Of a stretch of DNA of 6,912 nucleotides, positions 6,702 to 6,912 are shown piece after piece. The DNA is taken from NCBI GenBank assembly GCA_023391775.1, contig JAEWAG010000030.1, forward strand, positions 1-6,912, written 5' to 3'. Position numbers and translations under genes: made by a program. A model generated the notes under the pieces. The model ran no database searches and was not told the DNA's origin. It saw only the letters and a program-made list of their open reading frames with translations. Positions within the stretch are counted from its first letter, which is position 1, and each line of letters opens with the position of its first letter. The DNA comes from Pseudomonadota bacterium. Lineage in GTDB: Bacteria > Pseudomonadota > Gammaproteobacteria > Xanthomonadales > Xanthomonadaceae.

Positions 6702-6912
6702 CGCGGGCAACCTCACCTGCCCCAACCGTCGCGCTTTGCAGGCCCGTGCGGCGCGGCCGACCAGCGTCCAGGCTCGCTTCCCCAAGGCGTCGCACGCATG
6801 GCCGGGTGAAAGCCCGGGCAAGCCGGTGCAGCAAGAAGGTCCCGCGCACCGTGGCCGGGGCCGGTCACGCACGCGTGGCCCATCGCGGCGGCGGCGACGG
6901 CAAGCGCCGGAC
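6702..6912. other. Non-coding GC-rich tail of the window
   Basis: I see no supportable gene here on either strand. Open frames on the minus strand are Arg/Ala/Pro-rich, show no family resemblance and run antisense into psd. The stretch carries two more short hairpins. One is CCGGG/CCCGG at 6802-6806 and 6813-6817, with loop TGAAAG. The other is GTGGCC/GGTCAC at 6851-6856 and 6863-6868, with one G-T pair. No T-run, promoter or tRNA is recognised. Confidence 0.5.

Noticed and set aside
6561..6872. Small minus-strand genes at the right end
   Set aside because: They are Arg/Pro/Ala-rich, overlap psd in antisense, have no ribosome-binding site and resemble no known family.

Overview
The window is about 70% GC and reads as ordinary chromosomal housekeeping DNA of a gammaproteobacterium, most likely of the family Xanthomonadaceae/Lysobacteraceae (Xanthomonas, Stenotrophomonas, Pseudoxanthomonas, Luteimonas group). 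This rests on the gene order prmB-aroC-hydroxyacid dehydrogenase-asd-fimV, on the protein sequences as I remember the families, and on the GC content. The genus cannot be fixed by eye.

Left and middle part, minus strand (1-5057), read in transcription order from the right. prmB (ribosomal protein uL3 glutamine methyltransferase) is followed by a 160-nt gap with a weak terminator-like hairpin. Next come aroC (chorismate synthase, TTG start) and a D-isomer-specific 2-hydroxyacid dehydrogenase only 8 nt downstream, so these two are probably translationally coupled. A 126-nt gap with a strong 10-bp inverted repeat leads to asd (aspartate-semialdehyde dehydrogenase). A 106-nt gap with another inverted repeat and a -10-like box leads to the 5' part of fimV, a cell-wall-associated polar/type IV pilus protein that runs off the left edge. 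fimV is incomplete here.

Right part, plus strand (5181-6679). Divergent from prmB lie a membrane-anchored SCO1/SenC/PrrC-type copper protein and psd (phosphatidylserine decarboxylase proenzyme), overlapping by 4 nt. Back-to-back -10-like boxes sit in the 123-nt prmB/SCO gap. After psd, 233 nt to the window end carry no gene I can support, only GC-rich hairpins.

Together the genes cover amino-acid biosynthesis (aroC for aromatics; asd for Lys/diaminopimelate/Met/Thr), ribosome modification, envelope assembly (fimV, psd) and probably respiratory copper handling. I found no mobile element, CRISPR array, phage gene, RNA gene or unknown multi-gene system. The points worth a second look are small: intergenic inverted repeats, unusual start regions (possible leaderless fimV; TTG-started aroC with a tiny upstream ORF; prmB without a Shine-Dalgarno), a YGST processing site in Psd, and a low-complexity tail on the dehydrogenase.
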